Of a DNA stretch of 64,000 bases, positions 1-10,593 are shown piece by piece. The notes beneath the pieces are model-generated. The model was not told the DNA's origin and ran no database searches. It saw only the letters and a list, made by a program, of their open reading frames with translations. Every line of letters starts with the position of its first letter. Positions within the stretch are counted from its first letter, which is position 1. Origin of the DNA: Colius striatus (lineage: Eukaryota > Chordata > Aves > Coliiformes > Coliidae); assembly GCF_028858725.1 (NCBI RefSeq), contig NC_084760.1, positions 81,350,367 to 81,414,366 on the forward strand, read 5' to 3'. A program made the translations under genes and the position numbers.

Positions 1-500
1 GAGAGAGACAGATTTCATTGCTGTATCCTGCCTCCCCTCTATCTGTAAATTGCTGAAATGTGTCGTGACTGTAGGGTTAACCCAAACCAGTTAAACTCTT
101 TCAACAACACGTCTTTGTAATAGCTGCAAAGACTTGCTTCATTTTCTGTTGTGCTTTTTAACAAGCATTCGGCGTCAATGGGACTTCATTAGAAGAAAGG
201 GGTTTTTTTACTACAGTTCTTGATCCAATTTGTATTTTGTAATAGTAATGTTTAAAGAGGAAAGAAACGTCATGTCCCGAGCTATGAGGGGGCCTGTGTC
301 TAAATAATAGAAAGGAACTGGAGCTGCGCAACAGCAGGAGAAGGAAGAAAATGCCAGAACCTCTCTGCAGCCACTCAGGGTTTGCTAGAAATAGGAACAT
401 CTGTGCTGGGCCAGACTAAGGCTCCTCTTAGCTTGTTATCTCTTGGATGCACAGAGGAAGAAGTGTAAGAAACCATGTGTATGTGTTCTTATATGCAGGT
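1..500. other. Unannotated single-copy sequence
   Basis: I see no recognisable gene or repeat in this stretch. An 80-codon open frame on the minus strand at 158-400 is rich in repeated Leu and Ser and has no coding or splice support. Confidence 0.5.
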
Positions 501-545
501 ATATGTGTGTGTACAGATATATATATACACACACATACACCTATA
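501..545. repeat. Compound TG/TA/CA microsatellite
   Basis: A short run of TG dinucleotides passes into ATATATAT and then ACACAC. The tract is imperfect and interrupted. A weaker echo of the same TATATACACA pattern occurs at 775-795. Confidence 0.85.
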
Positions 546-727
546 CGTCAGACTGTCCTCAGAGGGGCACAGTAGCAGGATAGAGGCAAAGGTCACAAGC
601 TGTAGGAAGGAATATTGCAAATAGATATTAGGAAAAATGCTTCACATCTGGCAGGGTTCAGCATTCAACTAGGTAAGGACGTAGGCAATCTGACTTAGGT
701 TGGGCTGGCTTTCTAGGGATTAATCCT

Positions 728-770
728 GATCACCTCCAGAGGTTTTTTCCAGCCTGAACAATTCTAATTC
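728..770 (+). mobile_element. Diverged CR1 LINE 3' tail
   Basis: The stretch reads GATCACCTCCAGAGG, a pyrimidine-rich run, then an AACAATTCTAATTC-like end. This matches the older CR1 3' end form (GACCTCCAGAGGTC...CCAACCT..AATTCTATG), with several substitutions. It is only about 43 bases long. It lies about 40 bases from a second CR1 tail in the opposite orientation. Confidence 0.6.
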
Positions 771-810
771 AAATGTATATATACACAGACACATGCCCAT
801 TTTTTTTAAA

Positions 811-877
811 CATAGAATCATAGAATGGTAAGGTTGGAAGGGACCTTTAGAGATCATCTAGTCCAACCTCCTTGCAG
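811..877 (-). mobile_element. CR1 LINE 3' tail, severely 5'-truncated
   Basis: Read on the plus strand it begins CATAGAATCATAGAATGG and continues through GGTTGGAAGGGACC to GTCCAACCTCCTTGCAG. This is the reverse complement of the CR1 3' terminus. Only about 67 bases survive, typical of the extreme 5' truncation of avian CR1 insertions. It carries no coding sequence. Confidence 0.93.
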
Positions 878-3149
878 AAAAAAATGTATAAAGAGACAAA
901 TCTGCATGTATGGGGTACACTCCCTCTTCATATTCTGTATGGAAAAGAGTGATTTAACCTGTTGTACTGTTGGCAGTCTTTTCAGTGAAAAGCAAGAATA
1001 TCTTTTGGACACAATCCTCTAGACACACTTGTTCAGTGCTGTTATCCATGAAAATGTCAAGAGATTATTCCTTCTGAACTGAGCAGGGTTCCTATCATGG
1101 ACAAGTCTCATGAAAGGGTTTGCAAAACCTGACTTAGAACTCTAATTTGAACTCAAAACAGAGAAAGTGTGCTACAAAACAGATTTCTGTGTCCAGTTAA
1201 GCTGCTGGATCTTATTTTTGTGAGATGGAGTAAGCATTTGGCCAGTGGATGAAGCTGGTTGTTGTGGAACTGGAAGGTCAGATATTAGGGAAAATTATGG
1301 CCATTCCTCTGTAAGTAATGATAGTGTGAAATGAGCACTGTGCGTGAGGGAGTGAATGGGCTGTTGTCTCTCAAACTCTGTTTTCAGTTCTTGCTTTGGA
1401 TCCTATTACCTTTTGCACAGAAACTTAAGTTTATTTCTACATTCCCTTCAGCCTAAAACAATTTATAGCTCTTGTTCTTCCCCTTGTGAGTGGGTGGAAG
1501 CTCTTATTTCAGAATCCTTTAAATAACCAGACTCAATTTTACCCTCATAAATTTGATCTCCAACACACATCCCCTTACTAAATAAGCAAATACTTTTCCT
1601 AAACCAGTTTGGCTTATTCCTAGGTTGACCTTTTGTCAACAAAACATGAAGATATTATCGTGATTGGAAACACTTCTTTCAGGCCCATAAACCGGGCAAA
1701 CAAAAAGGGGAGAGGGGAGTGAGGAAAGGCTGGGGCTTAAAAAAAACCTCATTTGAGAAACGTCAACTGGGCAACCAAGCAACTTGAATCATAAAAAACA
1801 GTGAAAGAGGCAGAGAAACAATGTGTGAAAAGTTGTTGCAGCGAAAGAGTTGGTAATTCATTGTATACATGACAAATCTGTCTATTAAGCTGGGAAATAA
1901 TGTTTCACTGAGTTTCATGGCACCACCAGGGGTTTTCCATGCAGCGGGCTGGGTTCAGATGGCACAGCCTCCTTGTGTGAGCCAGGGCAGGGAGAAGCTG
2001 TCAGGACACCTTGCAAAGGGGCCCAGCTCCTGCACCACCAACAAACAGCTCACATCAACTTTACAAGGAGGGATACAGCGGGATGCACAAGATCCTTTCT
2101 CCAACCCAGCTGGGGTTGCCAGCCTCGTAGGTAATTTTCATGTGCCACAGGTGAGGAACTAGATTCTCCAAGGTGCCTGTCACATTTCTTTGTCAATGAA
2201 ACCAAAGGGGTTTGCTCATCAAAGCAACAAAGGGGTGTTTGCTCATCGTTGTCCTGACAGGAATTATCCTGGCTAGGGATGCCAGCCCTGTTGCCAGAGG
2301 TCCTCCAAACCTCTCCTGTCTCCACTGTTCCCCATAGGCCCAGGCACATGGGTTTGATCCATGCAGTGGCAGGATACTCCAAAGCAGCCAAATGTAGTTG
2401 GCAGGCACAAGCTGATCTCTGTTTTTCCTCTCACAGTCCAAGCCCAGGCGGATGTAAAGTAAGGTGAGTGGTCAGGCACAGCCTGCTGAAACAAGCTCCT
2501 TCATAAACCTAAGTAAAGCTCTTTCCAGAAGCTGAGAAACACTGTTCCCGTGGCTTTGGCAGTTTCAGTGTCACTGAGAGGAAAGGCCTGGGGTAAGTGC
2601 AGGAGAAATGATTCAGTAAACTCCAGAGTGGCTTAATTTCCTGCTAGGGAAAACTTGCTACTTGTCATGCAGGTCCTCAGTAGCAGTGGGAAGGGATGAC
2701 CTGTCTCAGTGACCTCTCCTGGACTCTGATTCCCAGCTGATTCAAACCCCTGTCATCATAGCAGCACTGCCAAGCCAAGAGGCAGTGTGGACTGCCAAGT
2801 ACGTGGTGTTGGGGAAGTGGAATGGACATTGCCAACCACCAAAAGAAGTCCCTTTTCAAGGGATTGGAAGGCAGTTGGATGATGATAAAAGTTTTCCTCA
2901 CCAACTGCTGACACATTCACCTTCCAAATCAAACAGGAGTTATCAATCTCTCATTTTTCCTATGATACTGTGTTGAGTAAACCAAACAAAAAGGTTTCAT
3001 AAAGAGGAGAGTCCAGTCTGGGCTATGACCTCCTGGAGCAGTCTGGGTGTCACATCTGTTCAGGGAAGCTCTTCTCCTCGCCATTGCTTGTGACTTTTCC
3101 CCTCTCTCCTGGTGGCACATGCTTGCTCTGAAATACACACATATGAGGC
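878..3149. other. Interval without a supported gene
   Basis: No gene could be supported. A 97-codon plus-strand frame (1869-2162) ends next to a CACAG|GTGAGG donor-like site but has no convincing acceptor. A 27-base stretch at 2437-2463 lies between a strong pyrimidine-tract acceptor (TTTTTCCTCTCACAG) and AAG|GTGAGT, and could be a non-coding microexon or chance. A small tandem duplication lies at 2200-2248. Confidence 0.45.
2200..2248. repeat. Two-copy short tandem duplication
   Basis: The motif AAAGGGG(T)GTTTGCTCATC occurs twice in direct orientation with a few bases between the copies. The units are about 24-27 bases and differ by a small insertion and flanking substitutions. This looks like a local slippage duplication and not a dispersed repeat. 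Confidence 0.7.
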
Positions 3150-3632
3150 AAGAGGGACAGGAAACTTCTGGAAAGAGTCCAACACAGGCCCACCAAGATG
3201 ATGAGGGGACTGGAGCATCTTCCTTACGAGGAAAAGCTGTAGGAACTGGGGCTGTTCAGCCTAAAGAAGAGGAGACTGAGAGAGGACCTCACTTGATACC
3301 TACAAGTATTTAAAAGGTGCATGGCAAGATGATGGGGCAACACTTTTGTCTGTAGTGACCGTGACAGGACTAAGGGTAATGGACAAAAACTGGAACACAA
3401 AAAGTTCCACTTAAACACAAAGTAAAATTTATTTCCCATGAGGGTGAGGGAGCCCTGGCACAGGCTGCCCAGGGAGGGTGTGGAGTCTCCTTCCTTGAAG
3501 GTCTTCAAGACCCACCTGGACACGTTCCTGTGTGACCTGATCTAGGTGGACCTGCTTTTGCAGGAGAGTTGGACTAGATGATCTCTAAAGGTCCCTTCCA
3601 ACCCCTACCATTCTGTGACTTTGTTCTGTGAT
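3150..3632 (+). mobile_element. CR1 LINE, 5'-truncated (~480 bp)
   Basis: The element holds the 3' part of CR1 ORF2 and the short 3' UTR. Recognisable blocks in order are the GAGTCC..GCCACCAAGATGAT segment, GGAACTGGGGCTGTTCAGCC, the AAAAAGTTCCACTTAAACA block, GAGCCCTGGCACAGGCTGCC, CTTCAAGACCCACCTGGACA, and the tail CTAAAGGTCCCTTCCAACCC. It ends with ATTCTGTGA-type repeats. The frame is broken by several small indels and stops, so it cannot encode a product. The tail is close to those of the copies at 18.7 and 50.5 kb, which suggests one subfamily. Confidence 0.96.
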
Positions 3633-6600
3633 CTGCCACCTTCAGTGGAGTGACAGGCATCTGCCTCTGTTTCAGTGTCCATGTTACAGTTTGCTATGCT
3701 TTTACTAGATGCTTCCCTGCCATTACAGAAGGTAGAGTGTGTGGGGGGAGCTGAGATCACAGGTCTTAACAGACTTAGGGAAGGGCTGACGTTGTAAATC
3801 AAGATCTTCAATGCATTTCATCTCCTTCCCTTTCAGTATTTAGCAAGAAAACAAATGCATACACAGGAAATAAGGAACAGATGCGGAAGCACATCTTGGG
3901 ACAAATAAATTAACATGCAAGTAAGCAGTCAGGCAAGAGTACCATTAAAGGGTAATTAGACCACACAGGCACCATCAGCATGGGGCTGCACCTCCAAACA
4001 TTGCCAACACCTAAGAGGGATATAGCAAAGTCAACTCTTGAATTTTTGGCAGTGATGGTCCCAGGCCCGGGACTTGGCTATGAGTACCTGGTTATTGGGT
4101 GGCTAGTGATGCTCCCCAAGAATAAACAGTCACTGAGGGATATGGGAGAGAAACAGAGAGAAACCCCTTCAGTGTCTTCCTTTTGAGGTAAATTCCTTCT
4201 TTCCACAGCAACTAAGCAAACCAGATAGAACTGGTACTGGCAGGTACTGGAAAGCCATCATATCCTATAGCTGCTCTTGGGTTTGAGCATGGCCAAGACC
4301 TTTCATCTCCCACCTGTATACAGAGAGGTATGGTTTTTTTCATAATGAATCTACTTAGACTGAGACATTCTTCCTTTGTCCCCAGTGCTCTGTAATTCCT
4401 TATCCAGCAGTGTCCCCAGGGGCCAGCCCAAAGTGCTGTGCAGAACAGGATCGTGCAGCATGCACAGAAATGCAATTCAGCTTAATGAGCTCCTGAAAGG
4501 CCAACAGCAGCCCTTAGGCACTGTAGTCTTTGTTAGATGGTAGGGCAATGTTTGTCTCTGAGCATCTGGATCACCTGAGGACCATATGCTTGCCACAATC
4601 CCATTTTGCTCGCTTAGTTTCTGCCCTGTACGCATCAGACCAGTGTCTCTATGGGTGTTTCACTCAAAGAACTTCCCAGCCTTTCCAGAACAAACTGAAG
4701 ACAGCACATGGCATGATCACCACATTGATTTATACTTAGGTAGGTCCAAGTAAAAATCAAGCTCAGCTTTGACTGTCCCTTGCATTCCCCTCAGTTTTGA
4801 CTGCAGGCATACGACTGCAAATGCAGGAAGGTTATAGTTTGTGTCATATTTTGCACCATTGGCTGAGCACCTTCAAGTGCCTTGAGAAGTGCATGGACTG
4901 CAGGCTGGCAAGGACTGTGCTGCATGGCAGGAGACGTGACTGCCCTGCCTAAGGACACCTGCAGTGCTACAGAAGAAGGGAAAAACAGCAACCAGAATGC
5001 AACAGTACCTGGGTGGCACTTATGTGTCCGGCTGTCAGTTGAAGGGCAACTCTGCTTATCTGTGGGAGACCTGACTCTCTCTGGTCAGCAGAGCTCCCAA
5101 AATGTCCTCGCTGCTCCATCGTCGGGCCATGCCCACCCCTCCATGCACAGCCCTCCCAGACAGCTCCTCTCCAGCCATGCTGGAGACTGAGGTGATATTT
5201 CTTTATCCAGATCCAATTGCAAAGTTCCCCCAAGGTGGTATTTGAACATGGCTTTTGCCCAAGGCCTGGGAGGTCATGACTCCTGCTCCCACAACCCTTT
5301 GTGATGCCTCTGGAGATTCGGGGAGGCTGGACAGCAATGTCCTCTGAGCCTCATGAATTAAAGAACTGGTAAGAAATACTAATGTCATCCCCATGATGAG
5401 CCCACCTCCCACTGCAGAAGGGAAGGGGTGGGGGTCTGCTCCTCCTGCCTCACTTGCTCCAGATAACTGTGCTCCACTTTCATGCTAGACCAAAGCATAT
5501 GGTTAATATCGGAGTTAATTCCGGCATTCCCCAGATAGGGCAAAAGTCCATCTTTAGTTTTGGAATAAAATATCTGTGCAAGACCTCCCTCCCAAGTTAC
5601 AAAACACACAAGCATCCTCTGGCTTTCTTTTACCCCTTCCCTTCAACCACAACACACATTGTTCCTCCTTTGTGGCCTTTATCTGTCATCTACCTCCCCT
5701 GGACTTCGCTTTTCAAGTCATAGTGGCATTGTCTTTTCTCCTGATCCTCCCTCTTTTCCTCTCCTCACTCGACATTGCACAGACCACTCGACCATGCACT
5801 TGGCCAGAGTCTCTTTAGTTATCATGCCTTTTCATAGCTGTCCAGCGACATGCTGGAAGCGTATTGCAGGTTGTCCTTCAGCGGTCAAGTTCCTTGGTGG
5901 GCTGTTGGCACGAAGGTCTTTGCAAGGAAGTCCACAGGAGTGATCTGAAAAATAAGTAGCACCTAAGCTACTTAGGCACAGTACAGTGTGCAGGTATGGG
6001 GGAGATGGTCCTTTCAGCTGTCAGAAAGGCATTTTCCTCCATGTCCTTCTGCCTTTTACTGAGAGAAATACTTATTCTTCTCTCCATGCCTCCAAATCAA
6101 AGGGCTATTGTCCCTTCCTGCCAAGAAGACTGTCATAATGTGTATGCATGTGGTCTAACAAGTCATTTACCCCCAGCAATTTGTTGCGTTTGCATTGAAG
6201 ATTTTTGTTGCTGTGTGGAGGATTCCGTGGGCAGCCTGCTCTGGTGATAAAGTGAATGGAAGGGACCTGCTGGGTCCCATCTTGTTCTTTGTTATCACAG
6301 GCAATGAGGTCATAAAATCCTCTGCAGAGACCAGTCCTTAGCTCTGTGGAACTATTCCAGGGAATATCTGATTAGCGAGAGTAATATTAGGTTCAGCACG
6401 AACCAGAGTCAAACCTCAAGCACAGGTTTTACTTCTGGTTCATCATTTCTGGAGCCAATTCCCAATAACATATGAAATCTCTAAATTTTCAGGTTTGCAT
6501 TTCACACTCTAACATAAATCTGTGCCTCCAGCTAGGCTATCTTGGTATTCTTCAGTGTACAAGTAACAAGCTTGCATTCAGCTGAAAGATCTTGGCCTAA

Positions 6601-7230
6601 GGCTCCCATGTATCTCCCACTGAGTGGGTCCCAAAGTGCAGGACAAGCTAAGGAAAGGTTTCTAGAAACCACTTGGGATCCTGCTGAGAAGCAGCTACCT
6701 CTGAACACATTGTAGCACTCACTGAATGGCTTCCAACAATGTGAGAGCTGCATTTGTGAGACTCTTTAGGAAATTGCATCCAGTTGTCATTGCAAAAGAG
6801 GGAATTCAAGGCATGTGCAATGTAATTATTCCCACTGGGAACTGCCAAAACCAGCAAGGGTGGCACCCCATTGCTGTGAAGAAGGGGGAAAAAAAGCTGT
6901 AGAGTATCTACTGCTGTGTGTGGCCAGGACTTTGATGTCTCATCTCCTCTGAGCACAGCCGTCCCTGCAGCTCCCTCTCTGCCAGCCCTCCCAGGTCCTC
7001 CGAGTGCCACGGGAGAGCACCCTTGAGGCTGGAGGCAGAGGCCAAGTGGCTGCCTGGTATGGGAGTGTGTACCTGTACTCTGGCAGAAAAAGATGCCTCA
7101 GGGTGAAGCCACTAGCTAAAGGTTTGGAAGGTCAATGTTTCATTTACAACATGTTATCAGCAAATCACTTAGATCCAGCTAGGTATATTGAGTTCTGGAT
7201 TTAACTGGAAGTTTGACATTTAAATACTTT
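3633..7230. other. Interval without a supported gene
   Basis: Nothing could be supported over these 3.6 kb. Open frames are all below about 125 codons, occur on both strands, and lack paired splice sites or codon bias. No dispersed repeat was recognised. Confidence 0.45.
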
Positions 7231-7293
7231 TGAGTATCTCAATGTAAAATGAAGATAATAGTATCTTAAATTTTCACAGAGGTTTTGTGAGGA
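7231..7293 (+). mobile_element. MIR-like ancient SINE fragment
   Basis: The sequence resembles the 3' half of the MIR consensus: TCTCAATGTAAAATG, then AGATAATAGTA, then CAGAGGTTTTGTGAGGA. MIR is an amniote-wide CORE-SINE, present in birds only as old, decayed copies, which fits this divergence. The call rests on remembered consensus features and not on an alignment. Confidence 0.6.
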
Positions 7294-10200
7294 GACAGAA
7301 ACTGCAGCTGGTGAGGTGGGCAGCACTGGCAGACACAGAAAGATATGCCTTAGGGGCACTGCCCTTCTTCACCAGGAGCTCCTGAGCCAGGACCAGAGCA
7401 GGAGGCGTGGTGCCATCATGCTGCTGATGCCCTGTTCTCCAGAGGACTTCCCGTTGACAGCCACAAGCCACAGGGCTTCCTCCTCAGGTAGCTCACTGCT
7501 TTTGCAAAAGCCCTGCAGCAATTAGCCAAGGGCAGCCATCACTGGGCTGTCAGGCTGGAAAGGCCAGGGAAATCACTCATCTGTAAGCTGTCACAGGCTT
7601 CTCCGCCACCCTCTGCACTTTGCAAAACACATTTTTGTGTCACCAGCATTTGAAAAGACCTGGGAAGCAACACCTGGATCAGATCTAGGCCTCAGTAATC
7701 TGTAATTAATCTCTTCTTTTTTTCTCTAACCAAGCTCTTCTCCTCCCAGCGTACAAAGCAAAACACAGTAAAGAGCTCTGGGGGAGGCTAGGCCTGGAAG
7801 AGGCTCAAAAGAACCTAATCTCATTCTTCTGTGTATGTTTTTGCTTTGTATAGTCTTTTGTACAGGGTTTTCCTCCAGATGTCAGCAGGAAAATGGAGCA
7901 GCCAGGCTGAGAAGAGGCAGTGGGACCAGCTAGGGTGAGCATCCCACACATTGCCCTCACTCTCCCCCATGGCAGAGTTTGGGCCTTGCTGCCTTTGCAG
8001 AGCTATTCCCAGTAGGAAAGACAGCCCAGCCCCACACTGTTAAGAGGAGTTACATCTCGTCTGATCTCCCATCAGGAGGACAGCTCAAGCAAAGCCACTG
8101 GATGGGTCTGAGATGGACATCATGGGCATGGCACAGTCCTGCCATCTCCCGAAATGCAGGAAGTGTCCCACTCATAATCGATTGTACAGTGAGATGGCCA
8201 AAGACCACATTGATTCGTTTCCAGCATCAGCTCTAGATTTCAGTAGTTGTTTTGATCTGTGGGCTTAAATAAAACTAGTGCCTTACTGAACATACATTTG
8301 CAGAAGTTTAACAGCAATTAAACTCATATGTATCTCTCGCATGGGAGCTCGGCTTTGGCGAACATGGTTTCAATCATCAAGTGGTATTTTGTTTACATGC
8401 TGTAATTATGGCATTAAAATCTATACACCAACCTCACTGGAGGCAACAATCTTTTAATGTATGGCAGCCTTTGCAACTGACAGGAAGATGCAGAGGTAAG
8501 AAGTAACAAGAAGGATGTGGTGTGAGTGGCCACAAGATTAACCAACACCACAAAGACAGCTGAGCGAGGGCCCTGGCATCTGGCAAGACAGGCATGGCTT
8601 CCACCTCTTCAGCTGAAAGCTCCTAGCTGGCTAGCTGAAATCCCTGCAAGAAGAGCTCTAGCAAGAGACCAGTTTGTCACCCACCAGGGTCACAGCATGG
8701 ATGAAGTGTTGATCCTCTAAGCTGTGGTTGTAAAGCTTCAAAGAGCCAGGGCACACATTTAACATGACGATGATGCACTCTTCAAGCAACGGGGTGTAGG
8801 ATCCCAGATCTTAGCCCTTTGAAATTGCCTAAGGCTGCCAGAAAAGGCTCAGAGTTGCACAGGGGAATTTACCTTGTGGAATAAAGTTTTTTTGAGAACC
8901 AGGGAGAGTTGCAGAGGGCTTATGAAGACAGTATAATTCAGCATAAACTGCCATAAATCAAGCACAAGTGACTCAGTACCAGTTCAAAAGCCTTCAGCAC
9001 CTCACTTTCCCTCTCTAGATTTTTACTTCCCATTTTGTGACTGGCCTCTCCACCTGCAGTGTGACCTTTTAAAGAAAGAAGCTCTGTTGATACTGAATGC
9101 TGGACTCAGAGATTTTACCCAGCAAGTGATAGTCAGTTCCTTGGCGAGGATACAGCCAGCACATTTAGCCTAGGAGATAATCAGTAAGAGGTGGTGAGAA
9201 GAAGTATCTTGAGATCTTATGTTTTCCCTCAGTTCTGAACGTGGACAATCCTGCCCCATTCCAGGGCAAAGACAGATCACAATGGTTTGAACAAACCTCC
9301 TTCTTTCCACTGGAACTGGAGGGGAAAGAGCTCAATGCAGGCAAGGTGAAAAGAAGTCTTATTTTTATGCTTTTCAGCTCTTCACATAAGAATCCATGCT
9401 TTCTCCTGCCACCCCCATCATCACTCTACCTACATTGCAGAAAAGAGTGACTGCAGGCTGGCTGGTTGGAGTGCCTTCCTCCAACCAGGGATTTGGTGGA
9501 GGAGGTCAATGTAAAAAGGCTAAGCAGGGGATGAAGCTCTGGGCAAACCTCCTGCATGGACGCAGGCAGAGGGTCTCCTCAACAGTGTGGATATGTGCTG
9601 TGACAGCTGTGACCACAAAGGAGAGGTAATTTCTTTGTCATGTGTTAAGTCTCTGACTTTCCCCCAGGCAGAGGAGTTGTGGGGAGAGAAACAGTCAGGG
9701 GCTGAGATTAAATGGTACCTCCAGTAATAAAAGCGAAGCAGATTTGCCTGTAGTGAGTTTTCTTTTCCAAGAGTCATGCCTGGATAATCTCAGTTTCTAC
9801 CTAAGAGATAACAGAGCTGTCAGGACATACTCCATGTGGCCACACAAGAAAGCACAGACATGACCCCTTGGCTCTCAGGAATGAATGTAAGGGGGAGGGG
9901 GAAAAAAAGCACTATCAGGGGAAAAGAAAACAACAAAACTCAAAGTCAGGCAGCAAACAAATGTAAGAGCTATTTTTAGTCATTAATTTACACGCCTGGC
10001 CCCCTTCCTATTTCTTCCATTTTTAATCTACAACAAATATCTCTGAACTGTGCTGAGACAATAAATCTGGGCCCCTTTGAAGACCTCGGGCGGCAGTGCA
10101 ACAACAATACGCTTTATAAACTAAACATTTTAGAGATTCATCTTCCCTTTGATGTGCAGCATGGTACCCCCACTGCATACGTATGCACACAGCAACGCAC

Positions 10201-10531
10201 ACACACATCCTGCTGAACCCACCACGCTGAGAGCTATTGTTCCCCTGCCACTGGCGATGGACATCAGAGAGGTCAGAGCTGGATGTAACACGCAGTGTAC
10301 ACTCAGAGATGCACATCTGAGCAAAGCCTTTTTGGTGAAAGCACACCATAAAAGATATGAACACTCCAAAAACTGCAAGTGGTAGAATTTCAGGTCACAG
10401 TGGAAGAATTAATTGTTCGATGCTAGGGGCTGGAAGTGGTTGTAAGCAATTTTAGGCTTCGTTTATTTTTAAAGCACAGTGAGAGAAGAGGAAAGAAACG
10501 TTCCTGCAGCATATCTTTCTCGTACCCCTAG
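7294..10531. other. Interval without a supported gene
   Basis: I see no gene or clear repeat. Several AG|GTAAG-like donors occur (for example near 8498), but their nearest acceptors would define exons of only about a dozen bases. Confidence 0.4.
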
Positions 10532-10593
10532 GGACCATCATCGGGGTCACATCCAAGAGAACCTATGCAGACTTCAGCCCCTGAACTAGCACG
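10532..10593 (+). other. Candidate exon, unidentified
   Basis: A 62-base stretch follows a good acceptor (TTTCTCGTACCCCTAG) and precedes a consensus donor (CACG|GTAAGTG). One of three frames is open (20 codons, beginning GPSSGSHPREP). The other two stop. The sequence holds a CpG in CATCGGGG, against a CpG-poor background. No neighbouring exon with a compatible phase was found, so it may be chance or part of a non-coding RNA. Confidence 0.2.
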
